DNA of 28,359 bases from a virus: IMG/VR virus record IMGVR_UViG_3300043410_000112, positions 1-28,359 of that record; one strand, written 5' to 3'. Positions 22,309 through 28,111 of the stretch are shown here, in pieces (the first letter of the stretch is position 1; each line of letters starts with the position of its first letter). The position numbers and the translations under genes are program-made. Under the pieces are notes generated by a model. That model did no database searches and had not been told where the DNA came from. It saw nothing but the letters and a program-made list of their open reading frames with translations.

Positions 22309-23079
22309 CTATAAACCCGATTTTAACTGATAAAAACGCAAAAGGTGGAAAAAGCACTTTAAACCCTTTTGTAGGTCTGCTTCTTCTATTTCGCACAGCT
22401 TTACTTCGTTAGTTAGGCCGTTGACAAACATAATCCCACATCTAGCACCTTCTAAACCCAAAAGCTCACGGTAAGCTGCCATCTGCATGATATGATCATC
22501 GTATGGAACGACCTTTTCCAAGGGGGTTTCTTTTGTCTTAAAATCTACAATTACGCTTGGTATGCCCTTAACTTTATCTGCTTTGGCGTGTAAATCCACC
22601 TTGCCACCGAATTTTAGCTCTGTATGGCTGGCACTTTGTTCTGGAATCCATAATCTAGCCCCATACGCAGCTTGTAGGGCGTTTTCTATGTTACGGCAAT
22701 AGGTAGGGACTGACTCAAGCAAAATACCGTCAAAGAAGCTCTCTATGATGGCGTGAATGGCGCTACCACGCTCGGCTGCTTGTTTGCCTTGGGCTTTACT
22801 GTCGCTTAATACTCGACTAAGCCACTCGGATTCTTCTTCGCCCTCTAAGCGAGGTAATGTAAGCGCAGCGAGGATGGCCTGTTCTTGTTTCCATCGGTCA
22901 AGACCTGGCTTGGCTGCGACTCCCAAGATTGTTGTAACTGAGGGCAATAAACCGAGTTTTTTAGCATCTCGTAAGGTTGTGTTCCTTTGTTTGCCATTCG
23001 CACCGATGATTTCGTAGGCTGGATTGCCCATTTCGTCATACCAATGCCCACTTTCACTTGTCTGATCCTTTATTAGCAC
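22309..23079 (-). CDS. PD-(D/E)XK exonuclease-like protein (RecB / Cas4-like)
   Basis: The 256-residue product carries the ordered motifs of the RecB-nuclease group: RGSAIHAIIE with His109, FGGKVDLHA with Asp162, VIVDFKTK with Asp179 and Lys181, and HIMQMAAYRELLG with Gln199 and Tyr203. Such phage proteins trim DNA ends for recombination with an annealing protein; here ERF is in the same operon. The first 100 residues contain LLPSVTTILGVAAKPGLDRW, as in related phage proteins. Translation starts at a GTG after GGGGAAG and overlaps the upstream gene by 26 nt. There is no helicase domain. The exact substrate is not shown. Confidence 0.85.
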   Translation of the reverse strand: MLIKDQTSESGHWYDEMGNPAYEIIGANGKQRNTTLRDAKKLGLLPSVTTILGVAAKPGLDRWKQEQAILAALTLPRLEGEEESEWLSRVLSDSKAQGKQAAERGSAIHAIIESFFDGILLESVPTYCRNIENALQAAYGARLWIPEQSASHTELKFGGKVDLHAKADKVKGIPSVIVDFKTKETPLEKVVPYDDHIMQMAAYRELLGLEGARCGIMFVNGLTNEVKLCEIEEADLQKGLKCFFHLLRFYQLKSGL

Positions 23080-23296
23080 TTTTTCTTCCCCTTTTTGGTT
23101 TTACTTCATCCGTGTTGATGTCATATACAACTTCTACTACAGGTGCTGCTGGCACAACTTCTACTTCATATTGCGCTGGGATTTCTTGGCCGCACCAATC
23201 TGATGGCATTTTATTAACTACCACAGGATTGAGCTTACAAGCTCCCATCATATCATTTTGATTAAATACAAAAAACTTACAAGCTTTGCAAGTCAT
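23054..23296 (-). CDS. Small protein with a four-cysteine cluster
   Basis: The 80-residue product starts MTCKACKFFVF and contains MGACKLNP and DWCGQ. Cys3, Cys6, Cys20 and Cys35 could bind zinc or iron. The second half is Val/Pro-rich and ends basic (KPKRGRKSANKGSDK). I recognise CKFF-GxCKLNP-WCG as a recurring phage hypothetical family. It lies between an unknown gene and the nuclease gene; the start overlaps the previous stop in TAATG. Confidence 0.65.
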   Translation of the reverse strand: MTCKACKFFVFNQNDMMGACKLNPVVVNKMPSDWCGQEIPAQYEVEVVPAAPVVEVVYDINTDEVKPKRGRKSANKGSDK

Positions 23297-23502
23297 TATA
23301 TGCCTTTAGAATAATTAGTAATTCTCATACTGTCCTCTTGGAACACGCATAAGTCTGCTGCAACTAGCAGAACCGCTTTAATGACTGCTGCTAAATCATT
23401 TGGTGTAAAGCTAATCAGTTGCTGTTCTTCGTCAACACCAACCCCTTGCCATACTTTTTCCGTGTATTTAGTATTAATAATGTCTTTAATTTGGTTCTGC
23501 AT
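23296..23502 (-). CDS. Small helical hypothetical protein
   Basis: The 68-residue product has AGGAGA 6 nt before its ATG. It is a mixed helical protein with a hydrophobic middle (LAAVIKAVLLVAADLCVF), which may be a buried helix rather than a membrane span. It lies in the recombination operon. No family is recognised. Confidence 0.6.
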   Translation of the reverse strand: MQNQIKDIINTKYTEKVWQGVGVDEEQQLISFTPNDLAAVIKAVLLVAADLCVFQEDSMRITNYSKGI

Positions 23503-23512
23503 GATTTTCTCC

Positions 23513-23641
23513 TTATCGGCAGAGTGTTACCCAATGACAACCGCCACCACCGCATACATACTGTTGCCAGCAGTTTGCGTATTGAGCTGATGCCAAACCA
23601 ATTACAAAAAATGCCATTGCTGCTACGATTATTTTTTTCAT
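23513..23641 (-). CDS. 42-residue secreted cysteine-rich peptide
   Basis: The frame encodes MKKIIVAAMAFFVIGLASA, a textbook Sec signal, followed by QYANCWQQYV and a short mature peptide. The mature 23 residues carry four Cys (24, 30, 35, 41), a GGGG run and HWVTL, so two disulphides in the periplasm are likely. AAGGGG precedes the ATG by 6 nt. It is inside the early recombination operon, far from lysis genes. Function is unknown. A surface-exclusion, envelope-acting or signalling peptide is possible but speculative. Confidence 0.72.
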   Translation of the reverse strand: MKKIIVAAMAFFVIGLASAQYANCWQQYVCGGGGCHWVTLCR

Positions 23642-23651
23642 TTTTAACCCC

Positions 23652-23912
23652 TTAAAATGGAACGCTATCGTCAATAAATGGATCAGACTTTGGCAACTCG
23701 TCTGACCCTGCTGGTTTAAAACCTACAGGCAGTTTTTCTTTGCCAATCGAAATGCTGAAAAACTTGCCTTTTTTGCCTTCTTTAACCCAACCCGAAAGCC
23801 AATGCTCTTTACCATTAACCATAATTGTGCCTGTATAGTCAGGGTGCGAATCAGTTTGCTTACGGTCATTCTTGAAAAGATTTCCTGAACCTTCTTTTGC
23901 TTGGTATGCCAT
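23652..23912 (-). CDS. SSB-like single-strand DNA-binding candidate
   Basis: The 86-residue product has an OB-like beta pattern (YTGTIMVNGKEHWLSGWV, then GKFFSISIGKEKL). It ends with an acidic tail, PFIDDSVPF, resembling the DDDIPF tail by which SSB proteins recruit partners. It lies next to ERF in the same operon, the usual companion of phage recombination genes. It is shorter than host SSB, so it may be a phage-specific binding protein. The tail and context support the call; the fold is inferred. Confidence 0.65.
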   Translation of the reverse strand: MAYQAKEGSGNLFKNDRKQTDSHPDYTGTIMVNGKEHWLSGWVKEGKKGKFFSISIGKEKLPVGFKPAGSDELPKSDPFIDDSVPF

Positions 23913-23922
23913 TTCATGTCCT

Positions 23923-24369
23923 TTATAAAATATCTTTGGCTATTGATTTCATTGATGGGCTAGATTTAGTTTGAATCCCTGATGCTGCATTACCATCATC
24001 ATCATCACCAGGCACTACTCCAGTTACTGCTGCTACCGACAGCCTTCTCATATAGGTAAGTGCAGAGGCAATTCCATGAGGATCGGGCTTAGTTATTGGC
24101 ATAGACATTTCTTGACCAATCCACTCACCAGAGCTGTGAGCTAGGATCGTGGTCATTGACATTGTGCCGTCAATATATTCGCCAGGAAATTGCATAACTG
24201 AGAGGCCGTTTGCAGCCAAAAGATCACGACAAGCATCCCACACAGACTCCAAGTCAGCATACTTAGACTTGAAGAACGGATTTGATGAATCTTTTTTTGC
24301 ATGGCTCAATTTCCCCTGAACGATTGACAAAGCTGTAGCTAATTTAGCGATTGATTCTGATTGATTCAT
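23923..24369 (-). CDS. erf: ERF-family single-strand annealing protein
   Basis: The 148-residue product is an ERF-superfamily recombinase: NPFFKSKYADLESVWDACRD, LLAANGLSVMQFPGEY, ILAHSSGEWIGQEM, DPHGIASALTYMRRLSVAAV and an acidic GDDDD run. These proteins anneal complementary single strands and act with an exonuclease and an SSB; matching candidates lie downstream. It is shorter than P22 Erf (204 residues) because the C-terminal region is brief. The start overlaps the previous stop in ATGA, so it is translated with the 24366 gene from the left early promoter. Confidence 0.92.
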   Translation of the reverse strand: MNQSESIAKLATALSIVQGKLSHAKKDSSNPFFKSKYADLESVWDACRDLLAANGLSVMQFPGEYIDGTMSMTTILAHSSGEWIGQEMSMPITKPDPHGIASALTYMRRLSVAAVTGVVPGDDDDGNAASGIQTKSSPSMKSIAKDIL

Positions 24370-24560
24370 TTTGCACTCCTAAATACGGTTGCAAAATCAT
24401 CAAACAATGGTGCTAATACAGAGCGTTTGTTGCGTGGTTTGCCACAAGCATGACGAATGATGTCAATCTGATCTTGTGTGGGCCATCCACACTCCATTGC
24501 ATCTAATGCTTCTTCAAGTTGTTTTTCATGCTCTAACATCAATTGGTGTAATTCACCCAT
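24366..24560 (-). CDS. First gene of the left early operon, helical hypothetical
   Basis: The 64-residue product has a GGGGGA SD 5 nt before its ATG and is the first gene after the left promoter. The N-terminal half is an acidic helix (ELHQLMLEHEKQLEEALDAM). The C-terminal half (PTQDQIDIIRHACGKPRNKR) has helix-turn-helix-like spacing but no clear DNA-binding family. Its stop overlaps ERF in ATGA. Possible roles are an ERF helper or a small regulator; neither is shown. Confidence 0.6.
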   Translation of the reverse strand: MGELHQLMLEHEKQLEEALDAMECGWPTQDQIDIIRHACGKPRNKRSVLAPLFDDFATVFRSAK

Positions 24561-24602
24561 TTCGTTCCCCCGAAAATAAATAGCGAAATTGCTACACTAT
24601 TG

Positions 24603-24630
24603 ATTGTAAGCATATTTACATAGGTGTCAA
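24603..24630 (-). promoter_or_regulatory. Left early promoter
   Basis: On the minus strand TTGACA (24630-24625, full consensus) and TACAAT (24608-24603) are 16 bp apart. It drives the recombination operon starting at 24560. Operator site 24606-24619 overlaps its spacer and -10, so binding there should block it. Confidence 0.8.
24606..24619. promoter_or_regulatory. Operator 1 (GTAAG-type)
   Basis: GTAAGCATATTTAC has GTAA/TTAC arms and matches the second site at 24660-24673 in length and arms. It lies over the left promoter. Confidence 0.7.
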
Positions 24631-24637
24631 CAACTAT

Positions 24638-24666
24638 TTGCAAATTAGCAACATACGGTGTAAGAT
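24638..24666 (+). promoter_or_regulatory. Right early promoter
   Basis: TTGCAA (24638-24643) and TAAGAT (24661-24666) are 17 bp apart. The expected RNA start falls at about 24673-24674, at the ATG of the Cro-like gene. That gives a leaderless mRNA. Confidence 0.75.
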
Positions 24667-24673
24667 AGCTTAC
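24660..24673. promoter_or_regulatory. Operator 2 (GTAAG-type)
   Basis: GTAAGATAGCTTAC is a near-perfect palindrome (GTAAG/CTTAC). It covers the right -10 and the probable RNA start and touches the Cro-like ATG. Confidence 0.7.
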
Positions 24674-24919
24674 ATGAAACTAAAACTATCAGATTCAGCA
24701 ATCATAGATTTGCTGGGGGGATCAACAAAAGTCGCTAAACTTGCAGGGGTTACGCCTAATGCTGTATCAATGTGGCGTAAAAACAACATTCCTTACGAAA
24801 AATTTGTAATATTGGCTGCCACGCTTGAACGTGAATCGCATGGTCTAGTGACTCGTAAAGATATATTTCCTCAATCTTGGCATTTAATTTGGCCAGAACT
24901 ACAAGAAAATGAATGGTAA
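24674..24919 (+). CDS. Cro-like helix-turn-helix regulator
   Basis: The 81-residue product has a Cro/YdaS-type DNA-binding domain: DLLGGSTKVAKLAGVTPNAV (first and second helices), then SMWRKNNIPYEKFVILAATLE. The end, TRKDIFPQSWHLIWPEL, is typical of phage Cro-like and YdaS-like proteins. It probably binds the two GTAAG-type operators beside it and controls both early promoters. I choose the ATG at 24674, not an in-frame TTG at 24638, because the promoter -10 overlaps the longer version. There is no SD, which fits leaderless translation. Only this regulator is seen; a partner repressor may lie outside the window. Confidence 0.85.
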   Translation: MKLKLSDSAIIDLLGGSTKVAKLAGVTPNAVSMWRKNNIPYEKFVILAATLERESHGLVTRKDIFPQSWHLIWPELQENEW

Positions 24920-25077
24920 TGACACGAGAACAAATGCTTATCAAAATGCTAGAACGAGCAGATCAAGAAATACGAGATTTGCAGCACAAAACTGAGTTTT
25001 TAACGAAAGAGCTTAACCAGCTTAGAGAACGATTGAATTACATGGATCATCAAGTATTTGGTGGAACAACGAAGTAA
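24919..25077 (+). CDS. 52-residue coiled-coil protein
   Basis: The start overlaps the Cro-like stop in TAATG. The product is a charged coiled coil (MTREQMLIKMLERADQEIRD, then FLTKELNQLRERLNYM) with a short tail. It is too short for a recognised domain. Coupling to the regulator suggests early expression. It may be a partner of a DNA-binding or host protein. Confidence 0.6.
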   Translation: MTREQMLIKMLERADQEIRDLQHKTEFLTKELNQLRERLNYMDHQVFGGTTK

Positions 25078-25094
25078 ATTTGTAGTAAAATCTA

Positions 25095-25163
25095 TGGACA
25101 GGCTAGGGTCATTCCCGAAAAGTCGCTTTATCACCGACCTGCCAAGTCCACCTTTAGTGATAA
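25095..25163 (+). ncRNA. Structured leader or small RNA (element B), possible pseudoknot
   Basis: TGGAC-GGC-GGTC (25095-25110) pairs with GACC-GCC-GTCCA (25136-25150), with small bulges. Loop segment TTATCAC (25128-25134) is complementary over 7 bp to GTGATAA (25157-25163), downstream of the stem. This could be an H-type pseudoknot or an alternative fold. A TAAAAT -10-like hexamer lies at 25086-25091, so the RNA could begin at the stem; no good -35 is seen. It ends 10 nt before the SD of the GIY-YIG gene. Confidence 0.5.
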
Positions 25164-25184
25164 CCTTTGATAGAGGAACAAACT

Positions 25185-25541
25185 GTGCATTATTACCCCC
25201 ATGAAATAGGTGATATTGAAGCTAATGCAAGGCTTCATAAGCTACCTATGACTTATGTTTTAAGAACAAACAATTTTGAATTCATCAAGATTGGATATGC
25301 AAAATCAATAAAACAAAGAATGTCAAACATTCAAAACGGTTGCCCATTTAAATTATTTTTTTGGCTCGGTATTTACAGTCCTCGTTATGTTGAGATTGAA
25401 AAATATTTACATACAAAATTTGATCATTGTAGGTATCGTGGCGAATGGTTTACGCCACTTCCAGATGATTTAGATGAATTATTAATATTTTTTGAAAATA
25501 CTAACAAACACATAAGAGAGGTGCAAAATGCACTACTATAA
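25185..25541 (+). CDS. GIY-YIG (T5orf172 / MUG113-like) protein with DUF1376-like N-terminus
   Basis: The 118-residue product starts at a GTG 6 nt after GAGGAA; a TTG 18 nt earlier has no SD. Residues about 23-89 form a GIY-YIG-type nuclease core of the T5orf172 kind: TYVLRT, FIKIGYAKSIKQRMSNIQNG (Arg45), IYSPRYVEIEKYLHTKF (Glu70) and YRGEWF. The first 18 residues, MHYYPHEIGDIEANARL, read like the start of DUF1376 replication proteins. The next gene is a real DUF1376 protein beginning MHYYKKNIGDY. It may be a mobile endonuclease fused to a borrowed start, or a joint replication/recombination factor. It overlaps the next gene by 14 nt. Confidence 0.75.
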   Translation: MHYYPHEIGDIEANARLHKLPMTYVLRTNNFEFIKIGYAKSIKQRMSNIQNGCPFKLFFWLGIYSPRYVEIEKYLHTKFDHCRYRGEWFTPLPDDLDELLIFFENTNKHIREVQNALL

Positions 25542-26295
25542 AAAAAATATTGGGGATTATGCTAAAAAAACAGGCAGATTGTCTATGTTGCAGCATGGGG
25601 CTTACACGCTTTTAATTGATTCTTGTTATGACCGTGAAAAATTCCCTACATTAGAAGAAGCTATTGAATGGTCTTGGGCAATTACAAAAGACGAAATTGA
25701 TGCAGTTGAATTTGTTTTAAAACGATTTTTTACGTTTGAAAATGGTGTTTATGTTCAATCTAGAATTCAAGAAGAAATTATTGAATATCACAGCAAAGCC
25801 AATAAAAACAAGGAAATTGCCATACAAAGAGAGGCAAAACGTAGAGGTGAAAGCACAAAACGTGAACGAATCGTAAACGAAACCCCACCTAACCAAGAAC
25901 CAATAACCAATAACCATAAACCAAAGATAATTACACCTGAAGGTGTTTCTGAATCTTTGTTTAAAGATTATTTAGAAGTTCGCAAAGGCAAGAAAGCCAA
26001 GTGGACAGAAACAGCTTACAAAGGATTACAAAGAGAAGCTGATAAAGCTAAAATGACTCTTTCAGAAGTAATGCAAATGTGTTGCGAAAGGGGTTGGGTT
26101 GGATTTAAAGCTGAATGGGTCAAAGAAGAAGCCATTAAACAGAAACAGTTACCTCTGGCTACAAACGAACAGATTGAAGAAGCTTACAGAGTGGAATGTG
26201 GTAAAGACCCAAAACTAGCTCGTTTTGGAAGCTATTACGAAATGCGAGAATATGTCATTAAACAGAGGGAATTGCGATTCAGAACACAGGCATAG
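25528..26295 (+). CDS. DUF1376 (YdaU-like) replication protein
   Basis: The 255-residue product starts after GAGAGG with MHYYKKNIGDYAKKTGRL, LSMLQHGAYTLLIDSCYD and KFPTLEEAIEWSW, the DUF1376 domain (about 1-90). Such proteins are replication-initiation or loader-type factors in phages. Residues about 90-135 are a polar linker. Residues about 145-205 carry a helical module (AYKGLQREADKAKMTLSEVM, ERGWVGFKAEWV) often attached to DUF1376. No helicase motif is present. It is the likely replication gene of the right early arm. Confidence 0.82.
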   Translation: MHYYKKNIGDYAKKTGRLSMLQHGAYTLLIDSCYDREKFPTLEEAIEWSWAITKDEIDAVEFVLKRFFTFENGVYVQSRIQEEIIEYHSKANKNKEIAIQREAKRRGESTKRERIVNETPPNQEPITNNHKPKIITPEGVSESLFKDYLEVRKGKKAKWTETAYKGLQREADKAKMTLSEVMQMCCERGWVGFKAEWVKEEAIKQKQLPLATNEQIEEAYRVECGKDPKLARFGSYYEMREYVIKQRELRFRTQA

Positions 26296-26485
26296 ATGCG
26301 GTATTCGCTATTTGTGTCATCTGCGCCACAAAAAAGGATTAAGTTGGTTTAGAAACTACATTAGCGATAAAAACTTTAGTAAAGTGGTATTAGACGATTT
26401 TTTTGAGCAATACAAACATGGAAACAAGGGGGAGTGGGGAACATGGATAGAATTATCATCGCAGCAACAGGGATTGGGTATTTGA
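26252..26485 (+). CDS. Small Cys/His-containing phage protein (DUF7696-like)
   Basis: I prefer the ATG at 26252 (77 residues); a TTG at 26225 is also possible. The product has CDSEHRHRCGIRYLCHLRHKKG, seen here over residues about 8-28, and then SWFRNYISDKNF. The RHRCxxRxxxxL spacing resembles a phage family I associate with DUF7696. It overlaps the replication gene by 44 nt and the next membrane gene by 43 nt. Function is unknown; Cys and His could bind metal. Confidence 0.58.
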   Translation: MSLNRGNCDSEHRHRCGIRYLCHLRHKKGLSWFRNYISDKNFSKVVLDDFFEQYKHGNKGEWGTWIELSSQQQGLGI

Positions 26486-26586
26486 TTGTAGGAATTGAGC
26501 AGTTAAGAAAACAATCAATACCTAATGCTTTTATTTGGTTTGGTTACAGCTTTGCTCAAATTGGCTTATGGATGGCCCTTAAATGA
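26443..26586 (+). CDS. 47-residue membrane protein
   Basis: The product MDRIIIAATGIGYLIVGIEQ, LRKQSIPNAFIWFGYSFAQI and then GLWMALK has two hydrophobic segments and a short basic loop. I recall near-identical small phage proteins of this pattern, without known function. GGGGGAG precedes the start, and the stop overlaps the next start in ATGA. It overlaps the 26252 gene out of frame. Confidence 0.68.
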   Translation: MDRIIIAATGIGYLIVGIEQLRKQSIPNAFIWFGYSFAQIGLWMALK

Positions 26587-27140
26587 TTGCTGTGTTATTT
26601 GCAAGAACAGATAGCCGATACAAAGATTTACAAGGCTATGATGTTTATGACATTGAGCGTGATGCTCGAAAATTTGATGGTGATTATCCTGTTATTGCTC
26701 ATCCACCATGCAGAGCTTGGGGTCGGTTAAGTCACATGGCAAATCCTAGGCCAGACGAAAAAGATTTAGCTTGGTTTGCCTTGGAAAAAGTCCGTAAAAA
26801 CGGTGGCATATTGGAGCATCCAAAAGGCAGTAAATTATGGAAAGAAGCACCGTTACCATTACCAGGCGAGTTTCCTGATGAATATGGTGGCTTTACTGTT
26901 TTAATTGATCAATATCATTTTGGCCATGTAGCTCGTAAATGGACACATCTTTACATTGTGGGAATTGATCCAAAAGATTTACCTGAAATACCAATTAGGG
27001 AAGGGCAACCGTGGAAAACTATTTGTGGCATTACTGGCCAGCCTGGTCGCAGATGCACACAATATGAACGTGAATACACACCAGACGGCCTAATTGAATT
27101 TATGACTAAAATTTGTGAGAAGATCAATGAAAGAATTTAA
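26583..27140 (+). CDS. Conserved phage protein with a PPC motif
   Basis: The 185-residue product has AHPPCRAWGRLSHMANPRPD, KNGGILEHPKGSKLW, GGFTVLIDQYHFGH and WTHLYIVGI. These form a conserved phage pattern I recognise, with no settled function. PPCRAWG resembles motif IV (PPC) of cytosine-C5 methyltransferases, but no clear AdoMet loop is seen at the start and the protein is about half their size. It might be a DNA-modifying relative or an unrelated protein. ATGA coupling links it to the membrane gene upstream. Confidence 0.65.
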   Translation: MIAVLFARTDSRYKDLQGYDVYDIERDARKFDGDYPVIAHPPCRAWGRLSHMANPRPDEKDLAWFALEKVRKNGGILEHPKGSKLWKEAPLPLPGEFPDEYGGFTVLIDQYHFGHVARKWTHLYIVGIDPKDLPEIPIREGQPWKTICGITGQPGRRCTQYEREYTPDGLIEFMTKICEKINERI

Positions 27141-27456
27141 TCCACATGATTCGATTGAATTTATCTATCAAAAAGCTCCTGACTATGCGAAAGCCAAAGG
27201 TGAACTGGCGCAACTCGAAGCCTTTAAGCATAGCCTTAAAGCAATTAAGATGGCGCAAGCGGATGGGGCTACGATTGCAGCAAAAGAAATGGAAGCATAC
27301 CGTAGCCCTGAATACCAAGAGCTATGTAAGGCTATAGGCACAGCCACAGAACAAGCAGAAAAGTTAAAATGGCAACTTGAAGCAGCAAAAATGCGTTTTG
27401 AAGCTTGGCGCACAGAACAGGCTAACAACAGACAACTAGAGAAAATGACAACATGA
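27127..27456 (+). CDS. Conserved phage helical protein
   Basis: The ATG at 27127 is chosen over a GTG at 27115 because it has GAGA upstream and a better first residue pattern. The 109-residue product is nearly all helix (YAKAKGELAQLEAFKHSLKA, AAKEMEAYRSPEYQELCKAI, EKLKWQLEAAKMRFEAWRTE). This DYAKAK-AYRSPEY-W pattern is common in phage early regions, near Nin-type genes, without a defined role. It overlaps both neighbours. Confidence 0.65.
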   Translation: MKEFNPHDSIEFIYQKAPDYAKAKGELAQLEAFKHSLKAIKMAQADGATIAAKEMEAYRSPEYQELCKAIGTATEQAEKLKWQLEAAKMRFEAWRTEQANNRQLEKMTT

Positions 27457-27617
27457 CAGATTACGCTGATAACTTATTAAAAATTAACAGACTTACAAAA
27501 CATTTTCTTAATGCAGTATTAAAACAACGTAAGACAGAAGCGTATTTAATCGCTTGTCAGATCACAGAAACAGCTCAAGAATTGGAAGAATGGTCATGCA
27601 AAAATTCATTACATTAA
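27453..27617 (+). CDS. 54-residue helical hypothetical protein
   Basis: The ATG overlaps the previous stop in ATGA. The product is basic and helical (MTDYADNLLKINRLTKHFLN, then AYLIACQITETAQELEEW). Its last 22 nt overlap the HNH gene in another frame, so the homing gene may have been inserted close to its end. Function is unknown. Confidence 0.58.
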   Translation: MTDYADNLLKINRLTKHFLNAVLKQRKTEAYLIACQITETAQELEEWSCKNSLH

Positions 27618-28111
27618 CTCAGAACAAAAACTTTTATTACGATTATGTTCGTGCTTTATTTGATTACAAAGATGGTGAGCTTTATTGGAAACAATCAAAA
27701 GGCAATTCAAAAGCTGGTTGCAAAGCTGGAACAATAGATAAAATAAATAAATATTGTTATGTAAAAATTAACAATAAAAGATATCAATTGCATAGAATAA
27801 TATTTTTATATCATCATGGTTATCAGCCTATTATTATTGATCACATAGATGGCAATGGCTTAAACAACAAAATTGAAAATTTGCGTGAAGCAACGGCCAC
27901 AGAAAATCAATACAATTCTAAAATTAGAAAAGACAATACATCTGGAATTAAAGGTGTAAATTGGAACAAAATTGAAAAAAAATGGCACGTTAAATTTCAA
28001 GTTAACGGAAAATCTAAATTTTTTGGTAGATATTATGATTTAAATGTGGCTAAATTTGTTTGCGAAACTATGCGACATAAATACCACAATAAATTTTGTA
28101 ATAATGGCTAA
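27596..28111 (+). CDS. HNH homing-type endonuclease with AP2 domain
   Basis: The ATG at 27596 is preferred; GGAAG lies 7 nt upstream. Further upstream starts are possible. The 171-residue product has the HNH core at residues about 64-104: QLHRIIFLYHHGYQPIIIDH (Asp82-His83), IDGNGLNNKIENLREAT and TEN (Asn104). An AP2 DNA-binding domain follows at about 113-150 (GIKGVNWNKIEKKWHVKFQV, FFGRYYDLN). This pair is typical of free-standing phage homing endonucleases. It is more AT-rich than its neighbours, which hints at separate origin. It overlaps the 54-residue gene by 22 nt and the Ref-like gene by 8 nt. Confidence 0.88.
   Translation: MQKFITLTQNKNFYYDYVRALFDYKDGELYWKQSKGNSKAGCKAGTIDKINKYCYVKINNKRYQLHRIIFLYHHGYQPIIIDHIDGNGLNNKIENLREATATENQYNSKIRKDNTSGIKGVNWNKIEKKWHVKFQVNGKSKFFGRYYDLNVAKFVCETMRHKYHNKFCNNG

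Noticed and set aside
24638-24673. Longer Cro-like protein from TTG at 24638
   Set aside because: The extra codons overlap the -35, -10 and operator, and no SD supports the TTG.
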